In this document: positions 17,377 to 26,136 of the stretch, in pieces
Layout of the letters: the number at the start of each line of letters is the position of its first letter
Numbering within the stretch: the first letter of the stretch is position 1
Assembly (NCBI GenBank): GCA_963721585.1
Contig: CAVRJN010000007.1
Coordinates: forward strand, 372,001-436,000
Length of the DNA stretch: 64,000 bases
Reading direction: 5' to 3'
Origin: Bog-473 sp963721585
Lineage (GTDB): Bacteria; Actinomycetota; Acidimicrobiia; Acidimicrobiales; RAAP-2
Made by a program: the position numbers and the translations under genes
The notes under the pieces: model-generated
Database searches by the model: none
Seen by the model: the letters and a program-made list of their open reading frames with translations, nothing else
Told to the model about the DNA's origin: nothing

Positions 17377-18084
17377 GTGGGTGGCGTAGATGCGGTGATC
17401 TTTGACTGGGGTGGCACCCTCAGCGCGTTCTTCGACGTCGATTTTCTCGAGTTGTGGCGACCGTGCGCCGAAACCCTGGCTCCCCATAGAGCTGACGATC
17501 TGTGCCACAAGCTCATTGAAGCTGAAGAGCGCGCATGGTCGCGAGTGCACAGTGACCAACGCAGTAGTCGATTGGTCGAATTGGTCTCCGAAGCGACTCA
17601 CGAACTCGGATTAGATCCGTCCGACGAACTCGTTGCCGAGGCCGCTACTGCGTATCTGCAGGCCTGGACTCCCTACATTGTTCACGAACAAGATGTCGCC
17701 CCCACCTTAAGGTGGCTCCGAGAGCGACGGATCCGGACGGGGCTTCTCTCCAATACAGCGTGGCCCCGAACGTTTCATGAAGAGGCCCTGGAGCGGGATG
17801 GCCTCATTGAGTTACTCGATGTTCGCTGCTATACGAGTGAACTCACACACGTCAAACCTCACGAGCTTCCATTTCGTGTTGTGCTCGAAGCTCTAGGGGT
17901 GGAGCCCGAGGCGGCCGTCTTCGTCGGGGACCGTCCGCTCGACGATATATCTGGAGCAAAAGCTGCCGGGATGCGAGCCGTGCTCAAGCCGAACGGTCTC
18001 GTCCCAGCTCACGACATACAACCCGACGCCGTCATTACCTCTCTGGGTGATCTACGACGTTTGGTCGAGAAGTGGCAGCGTTGA
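17377..18084 (+). CDS. HAD-superfamily hydrolase
   Basis: A 235-residue HAD enzyme. Motif I is VIFDWGGTLS (nucleophile Asp; the second Asp of DxD is replaced by Gly, as in many FDWGGTL members), motif II TGLLSNTAW, motif III the Lys in THVKPHELPF, motif IV VGDRPLDDISGAKAAG. A helical cap lies between motifs I and II. It probably dephosphorylates a small metabolite. The GTG start has an AGGAG site 7 bases upstream. It lies in the accessory region and has lower GC than neighbouring core genes. Confidence 0.88.
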   Translation: MGGVDAVIFDWGGTLSAFFDVDFLELWRPCAETLAPHRADDLCHKLIEAEERAWSRVHSDQRSSRLVELVSEATHELGLDPSDELVAEAATAYLQAWTPYIVHEQDVAPTLRWLRERRIRTGLLSNTAWPRTFHEEALERDGLIELLDVRCYTSELTHVKPHELPFRVVLEALGVEPEAAVFVGDRPLDDISGAKAAGMRAVLKPNGLVPAHDIQPDAVITSLGDLRRLVEKWQR

Positions 18085-18189
18085 TGGTCCCATCCTCGAC
18101 CGTGATCAAGGCCCGTGTCCGTTGTGAGGACGCTGACCCCGTATTCCGGGAACGTGGCATCGACCCGGCTAGGTGGCCAGAATCGTTCA

Positions 18190-18549
18190 ATGGATTTCGA
18201 ATACGTGGCCCCAGTTATTCCGGTGCGCGCTCTTGACGCGGCACTTGTCCGCTACCGGGCGTTGGGTTTCGCACCGGAACCATGCCAGGGAGGCGAGCGG
18301 TACGGTTTCGTGAAGAGAGGTGGAATCCACTTTCACCTCACCGAATGGGAGGACCATGACCCCGGATCAACTGCGGCTCATGTCTACCTCCACGTATCGG
18401 GCGCCGACGCTCTCCACGCCGAATGGGTTGCAGTGGATGAAATAGGAACACTCAGCGCAACCTACGACACGCCCTATGGGCTGCGGGAGTTTTCGCTGAT
18501 CGACTCCGAGGGAACACTTCACCACGTCGGCTCCCCAGTCGCTCGATAA
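18190..18549 (+). CDS. VOC-family (glyoxalase/bleomycin resistance-like) protein
   Basis: A 119-residue single-module VOC protein: VIPVRALDAALVRYRALGF, then YGFVKRGGIHFHLTEW and a C-terminal YGLREFSLIDSEGTLHHVG. This is the layout of bleomycin-binding proteins, which sequester the drug as dimers, but small VOC proteins have many functions. The start is the ATG at 18190; upstream in-frame sequence is not family-like. Next to an IS110 element. Confidence 0.75.
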   Translation: MDFEYVAPVIPVRALDAALVRYRALGFAPEPCQGGERYGFVKRGGIHFHLTEWEDHDPGSTAAHVYLHVSGADALHAEWVAVDEIGTLSATYDTPYGLREFSLIDSEGTLHHVGSPVAR

Positions 18550-18599
18550 CGTGAAACCCACGCCACCTGTCCCCGAACATTGATACTTCTCTAAGGGTC

Positions 18600-18830
18600 C
18601 ACCGCTTGATTGCTGGTCCTGAATAGCTTCGGGAGTGCTGGCAGGTTCGGTCTGACTTGGAGTCCCGTGACGTTGCAAAACGTCGTCGACCGAGACCTTC
18701 TGGCCGCACATTGAAAACGGCACGTCCCGTCTCAGAGTTGGGGTGATTGGTCCGGGTTGCTAGAACAACCCAGACCGCCCGTCGCTCCGATCCGGGACGG
18801 CCGTGCCATCCCTCCAACTTTGAGAGAAAG
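18600..18830 (+). ncRNA. Candidate bridge RNA region of the IS110 element
   Basis: Two stem-loops are visible upstream of the transposase: GACGTT-GCAA-AACGTC near 18669-18684 and a longer GGTC-GGGTTG/CAACCC-GACC stem at 18749-18776. IS110-group elements are known to encode a guide (bridge) RNA in this non-coding end. Position and structure fit, but exact ends and guide loops are not resolved by eye. Confidence 0.35.
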
Positions 18831-18832
18831 GG

Positions 18833-19882
18833 ATGACCATGACCATCGTAGAAGCTGCGCGTGGAATTACCGGTGGCGTCGATACGCACCGCGACGTCCA
18901 TGTTGCTGCCGCGTTGGATCCGCTTGGTGGGCTGCTCGGCACCGAGAGTTTCTCCACCGATTCCGCCGGCTACAAGGCCCTGGTGTCGTGGCTCGAGGAC
19001 TTTGGCAGCGTCACCAAGATCGGCGTCGAAGGAACCGGCTCCTACGGAGCGGGCCTGGCCCGCCACCTCAAGCGGGTGGGCATAGACGTCATAGAGGTCG
19101 ACCGACCGAATCGCCAGAAGCGTCGCAGCAGTGGCAAGTCCGATCCTCTTGACGCCGTCGAAGCAGCGCGGGCCGCCCTGGGTGGTCGGGCGAGCGGCAA
19201 GCCCAAGTCCAGAGACGGCGCCGTCGAGGCCATCCGGGTGCTCGTCGTGGCGAAGCGCTCGGCCCGCCAGGCCCGAGTCAAGGCTCTGATCCAGATGCGC
19301 CACCTCGGCTACAGCGCTCCTGAACAGCTCCGTTGCCGATTGAAGGGTCTTTCGGTGCCCGCGCTCGTTGCCGAAGGAGCCAAGCTGCGGCCAACGCGAT
19401 CTCCCGATCCGGTCACCGCTGCGACGAAGGCGTCGTTGTCGTCGTTGGCCCATCGCATCGAGGCTCTCGACCGCGAGCTCGCCGAGCTCGACGAACGGAT
19501 CGAGGCGCTGCTCGTGGCGACCGTCCCCGATCTGCTGGACCTCTTCGGCGTCGGTCCCGACACTGCGGCCGCACTCGTGATGGCAGCCGGAGACAACCCC
19601 GAGCGGCTCCGATCAGAAGCGGCCTGGGCGCACCTGTGCGGCGTGGCGCCGGTTCCCGACGGCTCGGGCAAGACCAGCGGCCGGGTTAAGGCCCACGACG
19701 GCGGCGATCGCCAGGCCAACAGTGCGCTCTGGCGCATCGTGATGGTCCGCATGGCCCACGACCCCGACACTCGCGTTTACTTCGAGCGGCGAGTCAAGGA
19801 TGGCAAGACCAAGCACGAGGTCGTCCGCATCTTGAAGCGCTACGTCGCCCGCGAGGTCTATCGCTACCTGCCTCGCGGCTAG
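18833..19882 (+). CDS. IS110-family transposase (DEDD recombinase)
   Basis: A 349-residue recombinase. The N-terminal RuvC-like domain shows Asp in GGVDTHRDVHVAA, Glu in GVEGTGSYGAGLA and the pair in KSDPLDAVEAAR, the DEDD set. A coiled region follows, then the C-terminal Tnp domain with LFGVGPDTAAALV and the Ser-containing DGSGKTSGRVKAH that supplies the catalytic serine in this family. It appears intact. An AGAGAAAGGG ribosome site precedes the ATG. Confidence 0.92.
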   Translation: MTMTIVEAARGITGGVDTHRDVHVAAALDPLGGLLGTESFSTDSAGYKALVSWLEDFGSVTKIGVEGTGSYGAGLARHLKRVGIDVIEVDRPNRQKRRSSGKSDPLDAVEAARAALGGRASGKPKSRDGAVEAIRVLVVAKRSARQARVKALIQMRHLGYSAPEQLRCRLKGLSVPALVAEGAKLRPTRSPDPVTAATKASLSSLAHRIEALDRELAELDERIEALLVATVPDLLDLFGVGPDTAAALVMAAGDNPERLRSEAAWAHLCGVAPVPDGSGKTSGRVKAHDGGDRQANSALWRIVMVRMAHDPDTRVYFERRVKDGKTKHEVVRILKRYVAREVYRYLPRG

Positions 19883-20109
19883 ATCCTCGGGCTGGGGGTC
19901 TGGCTTTCCCCCGAACTGTCGCTCCTCGGAGCTGACTTGCCAGCGACTCGCCGACCCTCAGCTCGAGCCCACGATCTCGAAAACGCGTGACCTAATAGGA
20001 GCTTGTCCTCACCACGAGTGACTCATCAATGTCGTGTCCGCTGTTTTCACTCCCGAACCCCATAAGAGGGGTTGACAAGTGATAGGAGCTCGCCTGTGTC
20101 CTCAAGGGG

Positions 20110-20859
20110 TCAGACTGAGGAGGTCAGGACAACGATGTCCACGGGCTGGTTTCGGCCACGAATCGCCACCCGGTCGAGGCGGCCACCGGGGTGTTCCGCC
20201 TCGATCAGCGAGTAGAGCGACCCAGCGAGCACCACCTCACCCGGCGACGCATAGGCCTGGAGTCGAGCGCCGACGTTGATGGCATCACCAAGTGCAGTGA
20301 AGTCGAGCACGGTACCGGATCCCACATTGCCGACAAACGCAACGCCAGCGTTGGCAGCTACACCAATGGGTAGCTCCGTGACCTTTGATGCGAGTTCGAG
20401 AGCAGCCATTGCAGCCTTGCGGCGGTAATCCTGTCCAGCGACACCTTGGATGAACAAGCCCATGACCTCGTCTCCGATGAGCTTGTCCACGATGCCATCG
20501 TTGTAGATCAGCACCTTCGTCGCGGCGGCGTAGAACTGGTTCAGGCGCTCCGCGAAAGCGGTGGCGTTCGACTGTTCGCCCAGAGCTGTCGAAGCACGGA
20601 CGTCGGCGAACACGACCCCGATGTCGAGCTCGATGCCCCCGGGAGGTAGGTGATCAAAACAGAACTGACAGATATTCGGATTTTTGCGGGACGGCTTGCG
20701 TCCCAGGATCCCGATGACCTTCCCGGTCAAGCCACCAAACGGGTTCAGGCAGAGCTTGCAACGCGGCTCGGAGGGAAGGCGACGGAAGACTCGCTGGCTG
20801 ACCTTGAGCGGCTCATATCCCTTGACCAGCAGGGCCTCCCAATCGATCGGCTTTGCCAC
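20110..20859 (-). CDS. Class III adenylate/guanylate cyclase with Cys-rich N-terminus
   Basis: A 249-residue protein. Residues about 25-75 carry two CxxC pairs (CKLC and CQFC), a likely zinc ribbon. The cyclase domain follows with metal-binding Asp in VVFADVRAST and IGDEVM, the purine-selecting Lys in DKLIGDE, and DFTALGDAINVGARL with the transition-state Asn and Arg. All catalytic residues seem present, so it probably makes cAMP. In-frame starts at 20961 would add a Pro/Ala-rich leader; the GTG at 20857-20859 fits better. Its 3' end abuts the IS110 right end. Confidence 0.8.
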   Translation of the reverse strand: MAKPIDWEALLVKGYEPLKVSQRVFRRLPSEPRCKLCLNPFGGLTGKVIGILGRKPSRKNPNICQFCFDHLPPGGIELDIGVVFADVRASTALGEQSNATAFAERLNQFYAAATKVLIYNDGIVDKLIGDEVMGLFIQGVAGQDYRRKAAMAALELASKVTELPIGVAANAGVAFVGNVGSGTVLDFTALGDAINVGARLQAYASPGEVVLAGSLYSLIEAEHPGGRLDRVAIRGRNQPVDIVVLTSSV

Positions 20860-21033
20860 GTGGGAACTATGGCCCACCGCCGGTGGAGCCGCCAGGGTCT
20901 CGGGCAAATGGGCAGCTCCGGAGCGAGCGGTCGGAGCAGACACAGGCATATCCCATATCACCGCGAAGGGGTGCCACCTATCGGTACATCGGGGCTACCG
21001 GCTACCCACTGCCCCGCCTGTTAATTCGCAGGC

Positions 21034-21675
21034 TCAGGACACAATCTGCTCCTGTGGTCCGAAACAAGTCTTTGGGAAGACAGGACAGTCTGCAGGAATG
21101 GTCCACACCATCCGGCCCACGTTCGAGCCGTACGGCAGCACGACGATGTCCTTCGGCCGGGGGCCGATGTTCGCCACGAAGAAGGAGACCCACCCCTTAG
21201 ATCCTGAAGCGATCGTGTGTTCAGCGCGAGTAAGTGTGTGGCCAGCGCGAGCACACGTCGCGGCGTTCGTCGCCACGCCGTTCCCCGACACGATGTCCGC
21301 CTTCTTCGGGATCTCCATTGCCCGAATCACCGAACAGTCGTAAGCCACTGTCCCCTTGTTCGTAAGGCGCAAGTTGACGGTCACTTGGCTCAACGCCGTC
21401 CTACTCCCCGGCGAGGCCAGCTGGCCGATTGTGACAATGACCTGAGTGGGAGATCCGACGATGTGCATCCCTGGCTTCGGCCCATAGGAGCTTTGAGCGA
21501 CGTGAAGCGGCTGCGGGAAACCACTTGCCGTCGTACCTACGTTGGCTGAGGAAGACGAGCCGCAAGAGGTCAAGAGAGGGACCAGAGCTAGTAGGGCTAG
21601 GCCCGACCAGCGACTCACAGTCAAACGGGGGCGACGACGAAGAATGCCCGAAATCCGCCTATCTGCCACCGCCAT
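21034..21675 (-). CDS. Putative lipoprotein
   Basis: A 213-residue exported protein with an Arg-rich n-region, a hydrophobic stretch and the lipobox LLTSC. The mature part is beta-rich (TQVIVTIGQL, VTVNLRLTNKGTVAYDCS), suggesting an immunoglobulin-like domain, with two Cys pairs (CS...C and CP...C near the C-terminus). No known family is recognised. A GTG at 21723 could extend it by 16 residues. Confidence 0.65.
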   Translation of the reverse strand: MAVADRRISGILRRRPRLTVSRWSGLALLALVPLLTSCGSSSSANVGTTASGFPQPLHVAQSSYGPKPGMHIVGSPTQVIVTIGQLASPGSRTALSQVTVNLRLTNKGTVAYDCSVIRAMEIPKKADIVSGNGVATNAATCARAGHTLTRAEHTIASGSKGWVSFFVANIGPRPKDIVVLPYGSNVGRMVWTIPADCPVFPKTCFGPQEQIVS

Positions 21676-21889
21676 AGCAGCAGAACAGCCAAGGGACTTA
21701 CCGTCCGACGAGCGCCCGATCACCCTTGGCGGTGAGTTGTTGCTTGTCCGTTGTCTTTCCGTTCGGCGGCAGTGAAGCAGATTGAATCACCGGCACCGGG
21801 GTGCCTCGCTGCCGGATGGGCGGCGATCCGAAAGGGGGGGCGGTCAAGCGCATCGTCAACTAGCCCTGGAGTCTGCAGCAAGACCGTGC

Positions 21890-22333
21890 TCACGACAGTC
21901 CGAGGTGTTCAGCCAAACTCGGGCCGACGACCGTGACGCCGAACTGTGCGTGGAGCCGCTCTAAGGCGTCTGGCTCACCTGTTGCGGCGACCTTCTCGAT
22001 TTGACCGATGTAGCGGTCGAAGCCGATACCCGGTGTCATCAGGTTGATCACCCTGCATGCCCTGTTGGCCAGCGCGTTGGTAAACGAGTGCGGGACGCCT
22101 GGCGGGGCCGTCCCGAAATCATCCGGACCTAACTCGACGATGCTGTTGCCAAGCTGGACCGTGAGGATGCCCTCGAGGACGTAGAAGGTGTCTTCCTGCA
22201 GAGAGTGGACATGCAGGCCCGGACCCGTGCCGTATGCGACTTCCGAGACGAGGAAATCGAAGCGTCCATCGTTGTCCCGGCCGTTCGCCTTCCACGTCCA
22301 GCCCGGCGCATTCCGCAACACGTATTCGTCCAC
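21890..22333 (-). CDS. Cupin-domain protein
   Basis: A 147-residue single cupin. Motif 1 reads GPGLHVHSLQEDTFYVLEG (two His and a Glu as metal ligands) and motif 2 GPDDFGTAPPGVPHSFTN (the last His). The final 50 residues are a helical tail. Substrate unknown. GTG start. It lies in the accessory region, followed on the same strand by a lipoprotein. Confidence 0.85.
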   Translation of the reverse strand: MDEYVLRNAPGWTWKANGRDNDGRFDFLVSEVAYGTGPGLHVHSLQEDTFYVLEGILTVQLGNSIVELGPDDFGTAPPGVPHSFTNALANRACRVINLMTPGIGFDRYIGQIEKVAATGEPDALERLHAQFGVTVVGPSLAEHLGLS

Positions 22334-22424
22334 GGCCTCGCCCTGCCTTTCCCTTTGATCCGGAAGGAATCATAAGGAGCCTGGGCTCCGGCGTCACGGT
22401 GTCGCTGCCGGAAAAGGGCCGAGG

Positions 22425-22949
22425 TTAGAACCTGAAGCGAGTCAGCCCGCCCGGCTCGGTGCCCAGTGTCACGATCACCGAATCTAGCTTGATGCGATAG
22501 ACATTCCACGGGGGTGCTCCCTGCGACGGCGCGTTGAATGGGGCGGTGATGCCTGTCCGGGTCTCATCGAGTGCGGCGGGCCACCCCTGGTCCGCCCAAG
22601 CCCGGGCAAGGCGCGTGAGGGTGGCCGGGTCAGTTTCCCGCTCTGCCGCACCTTCGGCGACGAGGTCGGTATCGAGGATCGAGACCGCGATCGAGCAGCG
22701 CGGGTCGCGGGCGACGTTGCGTGCCTTGCGAGTTCCCGATCCGGTCTGGAACCAGAAGCTTCCGTCGAGCCAGAGCGCACCGACCGCGGTCACGTGGGGA
22801 CTCCCGTCCCCGTTCAGCGTCGAAAGCCACGTCGTGCGAGCGTTGTGGGCGTCTGGTGCCGGCGGCGATCCGGCATCGAGCTTTTCGAGGACGTTCTCCC
22901 AGTTAACCGGGGGTAGCCCGTCAGTCGCCCCCAAGTTGATGATCTCCAT
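22425..22949 (-). CDS. Pyridoxamine 5'-phosphate oxidase-like FMN/F420-binding protein
   Basis: A 174-residue split-barrel protein. TTWLSTLNGDGSPHVTAVGALWLDGSFWFQTG is read as the cofactor-binding barrel core (residues about 38-70), followed by ARNVARDPRCSIAV. Actinobacterial members often use F420 or FMN to reduce small molecules, or bind haem breakdown products. No partner gene is evident. The ATG is at 22947-22949. Confidence 0.8.
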   Translation of the reverse strand: MEIINLGATDGLPPVNWENVLEKLDAGSPPAPDAHNARTTWLSTLNGDGSPHVTAVGALWLDGSFWFQTGSGTRKARNVARDPRCSIAVSILDTDLVAEGAAERETDPATLTRLARAWADQGWPAALDETRTGITAPFNAPSQGAPPWNVYRIKLDSVIVTLGTEPGGLTRFRF

Positions 22950-23057
22950 CGTCCCCCTTGAATCTTCCGATCCTGCTCAGCATTTCGTCCTCCATTAGAG
23001 CTGCTCCGTGGTCGATGGAGGGTCGCTTCACGGAAATCGTAAGGCAAGCTCCCAAGG

Positions 23058-23489
23058 GTGACCCAGCATTCCGGGAGGGTGGGACAGTCCGACCTCAGCG
23101 ACCGGGACCTTACGCTGTGTGTCGTGGAGGGAACCGGGCCTACCGAGCCTGCATGGGCCGATCGGGTGTGCTGTGTTCCACGGGACTTCCTGGGAGACCA
23201 GACGATCATTGGACTGTTTCGGGAAGCTTCACCCGACCTATCCGACCGGCAGAGGTTCATCGAGCTGGTTAGCAGCTATCTCAATCTTCACCAGGAGCTG
23301 ATTGAGACATGGCAGAACTATTCGTACGACAAGAGGTTGTCACCGAGTCCCTACCTGGACCGGACTGAGGTCGGGTTCTATTCGGGTGGGCACCGAAACG
23401 TCCAGCATTACGAGAAGACCCTCGACGCCGGCGCTGACTTCATGCACCGAGAGGCCACCTGGGTCCTTGAACGTCGGATCGCCGACTGA
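23058..23489 (+). CDS. Hypothetical protein
   Basis: An open frame of 143 codons. The C-terminal two thirds reads like a folded helical protein (RQRFIELVSSYLNLHQELI, then a Tyr/His-rich HRNVQHYEKTLDAGADFM); the first 40 residues are less convincing and an internal GTG near 23120 could be the true start. No family recognised. Confidence 0.45.
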   Translation: MTQHSGRVGQSDLSDRDLTLCVVEGTGPTEPAWADRVCCVPRDFLGDQTIIGLFREASPDLSDRQRFIELVSSYLNLHQELIETWQNYSYDKRLSPSPYLDRTEVGFYSGGHRNVQHYEKTLDAGADFMHREATWVLERRIAD

Positions 23490-23650
23490 CCGCCAGGGTG
23501 CTCGCCGGAAGTGGGCGCCCCGCACGCACCATGGGGATACCCTCTTCAAGTTTGCTTGACCGCTGTCAACTTTGGCTGGAAACATCTCGGCGTGGCGCCC
23601 AACCGAAGCAAACTTCCACCGACGTTCCACGGGGGACGCACAATGGATTC

Positions 23651-24229
23651 GTGAGGTTGACCGTTGGGATCTGCTGCCTCGTCGCGGTTGTATTTCTGGC
23701 CGGATGCGGTGGGAGTCCTCAGAATGGACCCCGTTCCTCGAGTTCATCTGCGTCGACAACGACACCAACGACGGCCGCCCCGCCGTCGACCCCAGCTCCC
23801 ACCGCCCCCACTACGACGACGGTGGCGTCTTCGGATCTACCAGCTGCGCCGAACTGTGATCCTCAGCTGGGCGGATCGGGTTTCGAACCCAGCGTGATCT
23901 TCATCGGGTGCGCCACCAGTGCCGACAACCTGGGCAGCATTCATTGGAGTAGTTGGACCATGACGAACGCCATGGGTACCGCGTCCCACAGCATCAACAA
24001 CTGTAAGCCCGACTGTGCTGGCGGCACCTTTTCCAGCTTCCCGGTGCAGGTTACGTTGTCGGAACCGACCACCCTCGAAGGGGTTCTCGTGTTCACGGTC
24101 ATCACGATGACTCCGACCACCAGTAGTGGTAGCCAAGAATCCGCCACGGATGCTGCGTGCCCGGCCGGTGCATCTGGACCTTGCGCAAACTCGGGTTCCG
24201 ATTGGGGATTTGTTACCAATAGTCAGTAG
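23651..24229 (+). CDS. Putative lipoprotein with Thr/Pro-rich linker
   Basis: A 192-residue exported protein starting at GTG: MRLTVGICCLVAVVFLAGC is a lipoprotein signal with lipobox LAGC. A long Ser/Thr/Pro linker (about residues 28-60) follows, then a 130-residue domain with six cysteines (NCDP, IGC, NNCKPDC, AACPAG, GPC), which could form disulfides outside the cell. Upstream in-frame sequence is not protein-like. Unknown function. Confidence 0.65.
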   Translation: MRLTVGICCLVAVVFLAGCGGSPQNGPRSSSSSASTTTPTTAAPPSTPAPTAPTTTTVASSDLPAAPNCDPQLGGSGFEPSVIFIGCATSADNLGSIHWSSWTMTNAMGTASHSINNCKPDCAGGTFSSFPVQVTLSEPTTLEGVLVFTVITMTPTTSSGSQESATDAACPAGASGPCANSGSDWGFVTNSQ

Positions 24230-24279
24230 CTGTGCCAAATCCTTCCCAACCGGTCATACGCCGTCATCGGTGTCCCAGC

Positions 24280-24311
24280 ACGCCGGGACGCCGGGACGCT
24301 GGGACGCTGGG
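24280..24311 (+). repeat. Four tandem copies of an 8-bp unit
   Basis: acgccggg, acgccggg, acgctggg, acgctggg follow one another between the convergent ends of the lipoprotein and HIT genes. This is a short low-complexity tract. Confidence 0.85.
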
Positions 24312-24363
24312 ACGCTTTGGCACATCGAAGCTACCCGTCTGCCCGTAATTGTCGCAGGTCCTC

Positions 24364-24873
24364 TCAGCCTGTTGGGGTAATGAGGGCCAGGGCTGATCTG
24401 AGCTCTCTGAGCTCGTGGTCGCTGTAGCGATGCCGGAAGTCTTTGAGATCGACCGGGCGACCCACGAACCCGTCGTCGGGTTGACGGGGAAACAGGTGCA
24501 TATGCAGGTGGGGCAACGTGTTGCCATGAATCTGGTAGTTGAGCTTCACGGGGCTGTACAGCCGGTTGACCACCTGGGCCACAGCCATAGCCTCCTGCCA
24601 AAAGGCCGACCCTTGATCGGGCAGATCGAAGGGCTCGACTACGTGGACCTTGGAGATGACGCAGACGTAGCCAAAGACGGCGACTTCGGGATCTGTGGTT
24701 ACCCAGGTGTGGTCCAGCTCGGCGACGATGCCGTAGGGACGCCCCGAGGTGCACACGATGCAGCCCTCCGGCCGGCACCGCTTGGCCCAGCCTTCTCGGT
24801 TTGACCAGGCGCCTCCATAGAGCTCGGCGATCATCTCGGCTTCGTTGGGCCAGCGTTCAAGCTCCACGCTCAC
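24364..24873 (-). CDS. HIT-family protein
   Basis: A 169-residue histidine-triad protein, likely a nucleotide hydrolase or transferase. The triad HGNTLPHLHMHLFPR lies near residues 115-130. A CIVC pair near residue 40 may bind zinc with downstream histidines, and a VVTTDPEVAVFGY segment forms part of the sheet. Starts with GTG. Next gene on the same strand is a Nudix hydrolase, but 26 bases separate them and no shared pathway is evident. Confidence 0.85.
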   Translation of the reverse strand: MSVELERWPNEAEMIAELYGGAWSNREGWAKRCRPEGCIVCTSGRPYGIVAELDHTWVTTDPEVAVFGYVCVISKVHVVEPFDLPDQGSAFWQEAMAVAQVVNRLYSPVKLNYQIHGNTLPHLHMHLFPRQPDDGFVGRPVDLKDFRHRYSDHELRELRSALALITPTG

Positions 24874-24899
24874 TTTGTAGCCAAGTCACCGGCTCGGTG

Positions 24900-25442
24900 T
24901 CATCTTCTTTTGTACTTATCGCCAACGGGTCGATCTCGATCTTCGTCGAAGTTGACCCATGGCGATTCGATTGGCGACGGTCCAATCGTGCCCCGCGTGA
25001 TCAATCGCGCCACATCGCCCAAAAGAGCGGGCAGCACACGTTCGCTCGTGGTCTCGATCTCTTCGATCGTCCACCATCGCCATGCCGCTTGGAGTTCGTG
25101 CTCCAAAGGCTCCCATCCGGCAGTCGATAGCTCAAATCGATCCGTACGCCACGCGAAGTAGGTTTCCACTGAATACAGAGGTTGACCCCGAAAAGTCCAC
25201 ATACCACTGCAGGTCGCGACCGGATCTCCTAACTCTGCATGATCGATGACCATGCCGGTCTCTTCAGCGAGCTCGCGGGCGGCAGCCTCGCTGAGTGCTT
25301 CACCCGGATTGATCCCACCGCCGGGAGTGATCCAGAGCGGAGGCTTGGGATCCAGAGGGTCGTTGACCAGAAATAGCAACACGCTGTCGTTCTCGTCGAT
25401 AACGATGACGCGCGCCGAAGGCCGGTCGAGAGCCGTGGTCAT
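24900..25442 (-). CDS. Nudix hydrolase
   Basis: A 180-residue protein with a complete Nudix box, GGGINPGEALSEAAARELAE followed by ETGM (GX5EX7REUXEEXGU). It would cleave a nucleoside diphosphate linked to another moiety with Mg2+. The residues outside the box (TYFAWRTDRFEL, WRWWTIEEIE) are typical of MutT-like members. Substrate unknown. The ATG is at 25440-25442. Confidence 0.88.
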   Translation of the reverse strand: MTTALDRPSARVIVIDENDSVLLFLVNDPLDPKPPLWITPGGGINPGEALSEAAARELAEETGMVIDHAELGDPVATCSGMWTFRGQPLYSVETYFAWRTDRFELSTAGWEPLEHELQAAWRWWTIEEIETTSERVLPALLGDVARLITRGTIGPSPIESPWVNFDEDRDRPVGDKYKRR

Positions 25443-25762
25443 CTTTCTATCGTGACCGACGTCGACTTCCCATGCACGGCCGGAATGCCAGGCACCTCAT
25501 CACGGTCTCTTTGGGTTAGCCGCGTCGATGCTCGAGTCGGCGTGGCGGGTGACACCTCGCCAAGCAGCACCCGACTGTACTCCCGTGGCGTCTCTGCCGT
25601 GGATGAAGTTGAGCCGACCATTGCGGATGCGGTCGCTCCGGCCGCACGGCTGCACCGGGGTGCCCGCTATAACCTGGTTAACAAGCGGCGATCGCCCGAT
25701 GCGACCGGGAACGCCGACCGTATTCGCCGTTACGAAGCCGCCCTCGACCGGCTTCGTGTCAA
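25443..25762. other. Stretch without a convincing gene
   Basis: A forward open frame from 25452 to 25766 (104 codons) exists, but it has no ribosome site, no recognisable fold and irregular composition. I see no repeat, RNA gene or promoter that can be supported. Confidence 0.4.
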
Positions 25763-25915
25763 TTGACTCGGGAGCAATGGGTGCCCCATCTGTCTGAGGT
25801 ATGGGAGAGCCGTGGCGACTTCCAGAACTGGTTCGACAACAATGCGAAGCCGAACGTCCCGGGTGTCAAGGTTGACGAACTGACGGAAGTTCACAACGTC
25901 ATACTCAAGAAGTAG
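25763..25915 (+). pseudogene. C-terminal fragment of an ABM-like small protein
   Basis: A 50-codon frame starting with TTG reads LTREQWVPHLSEVWESRGDF and ends VDELTEVHNVILKK. The EVWES...F and EVHNVI pieces resemble the second half of ABM-like proteins, the same family as the broken gene at 16874. The N-terminal half is missing, so this is read as a truncated remnant of the accessory region. Confidence 0.4.
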
Positions 25916-26136
25916 CCAGGAGACAGCCAGCAGCGACTAGCCCTCCGCCTCTCGGGCACTGGCGGCTACCTGAGCGCCTTGCGGTACACGTCGCTGCGCG
26001 GATCGGGGCCTCGGCCCGTCCCAATGAGGTGTTGGTATCTCCGCGTCCACCTCGACGGGAGGTCGAGTCCCCGTTAGGAACTCGACGACTTCGAACCCGA
26101 CGGGAAGACGTTCGACGTCGACGCCTTCGCCGACAC

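Larger units (their letters stand above)
18590..20100 (+). mobile_element. IS110-family insertion sequence (boundaries approximate)
   Basis: One intact IS110-type transposase gene is flanked by about 240 bases of structured non-coding DNA on the left and about 220 bases on the right, between a VOC gene and a cyclase gene. No terminal inverted repeats are seen, as expected for this family. Similar short strings CTCTAAGGGTCC (18589-18600) and CCTCAAGGGGTC (20099-20110) may mark the junctions, but the ends are not proven. Confidence 0.6.

Noticed and set aside
24280..24311. Possible CRISPR-like array
   Set aside because: Units are 8 bp, contiguous and without spacers; no cas genes nearby.
25452..25766. 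104-codon plus-strand open frame after the Nudix gene
   Set aside because: No ribosome site, no recognisable sequence and irregular composition; kept only as a gene-poor stretch.
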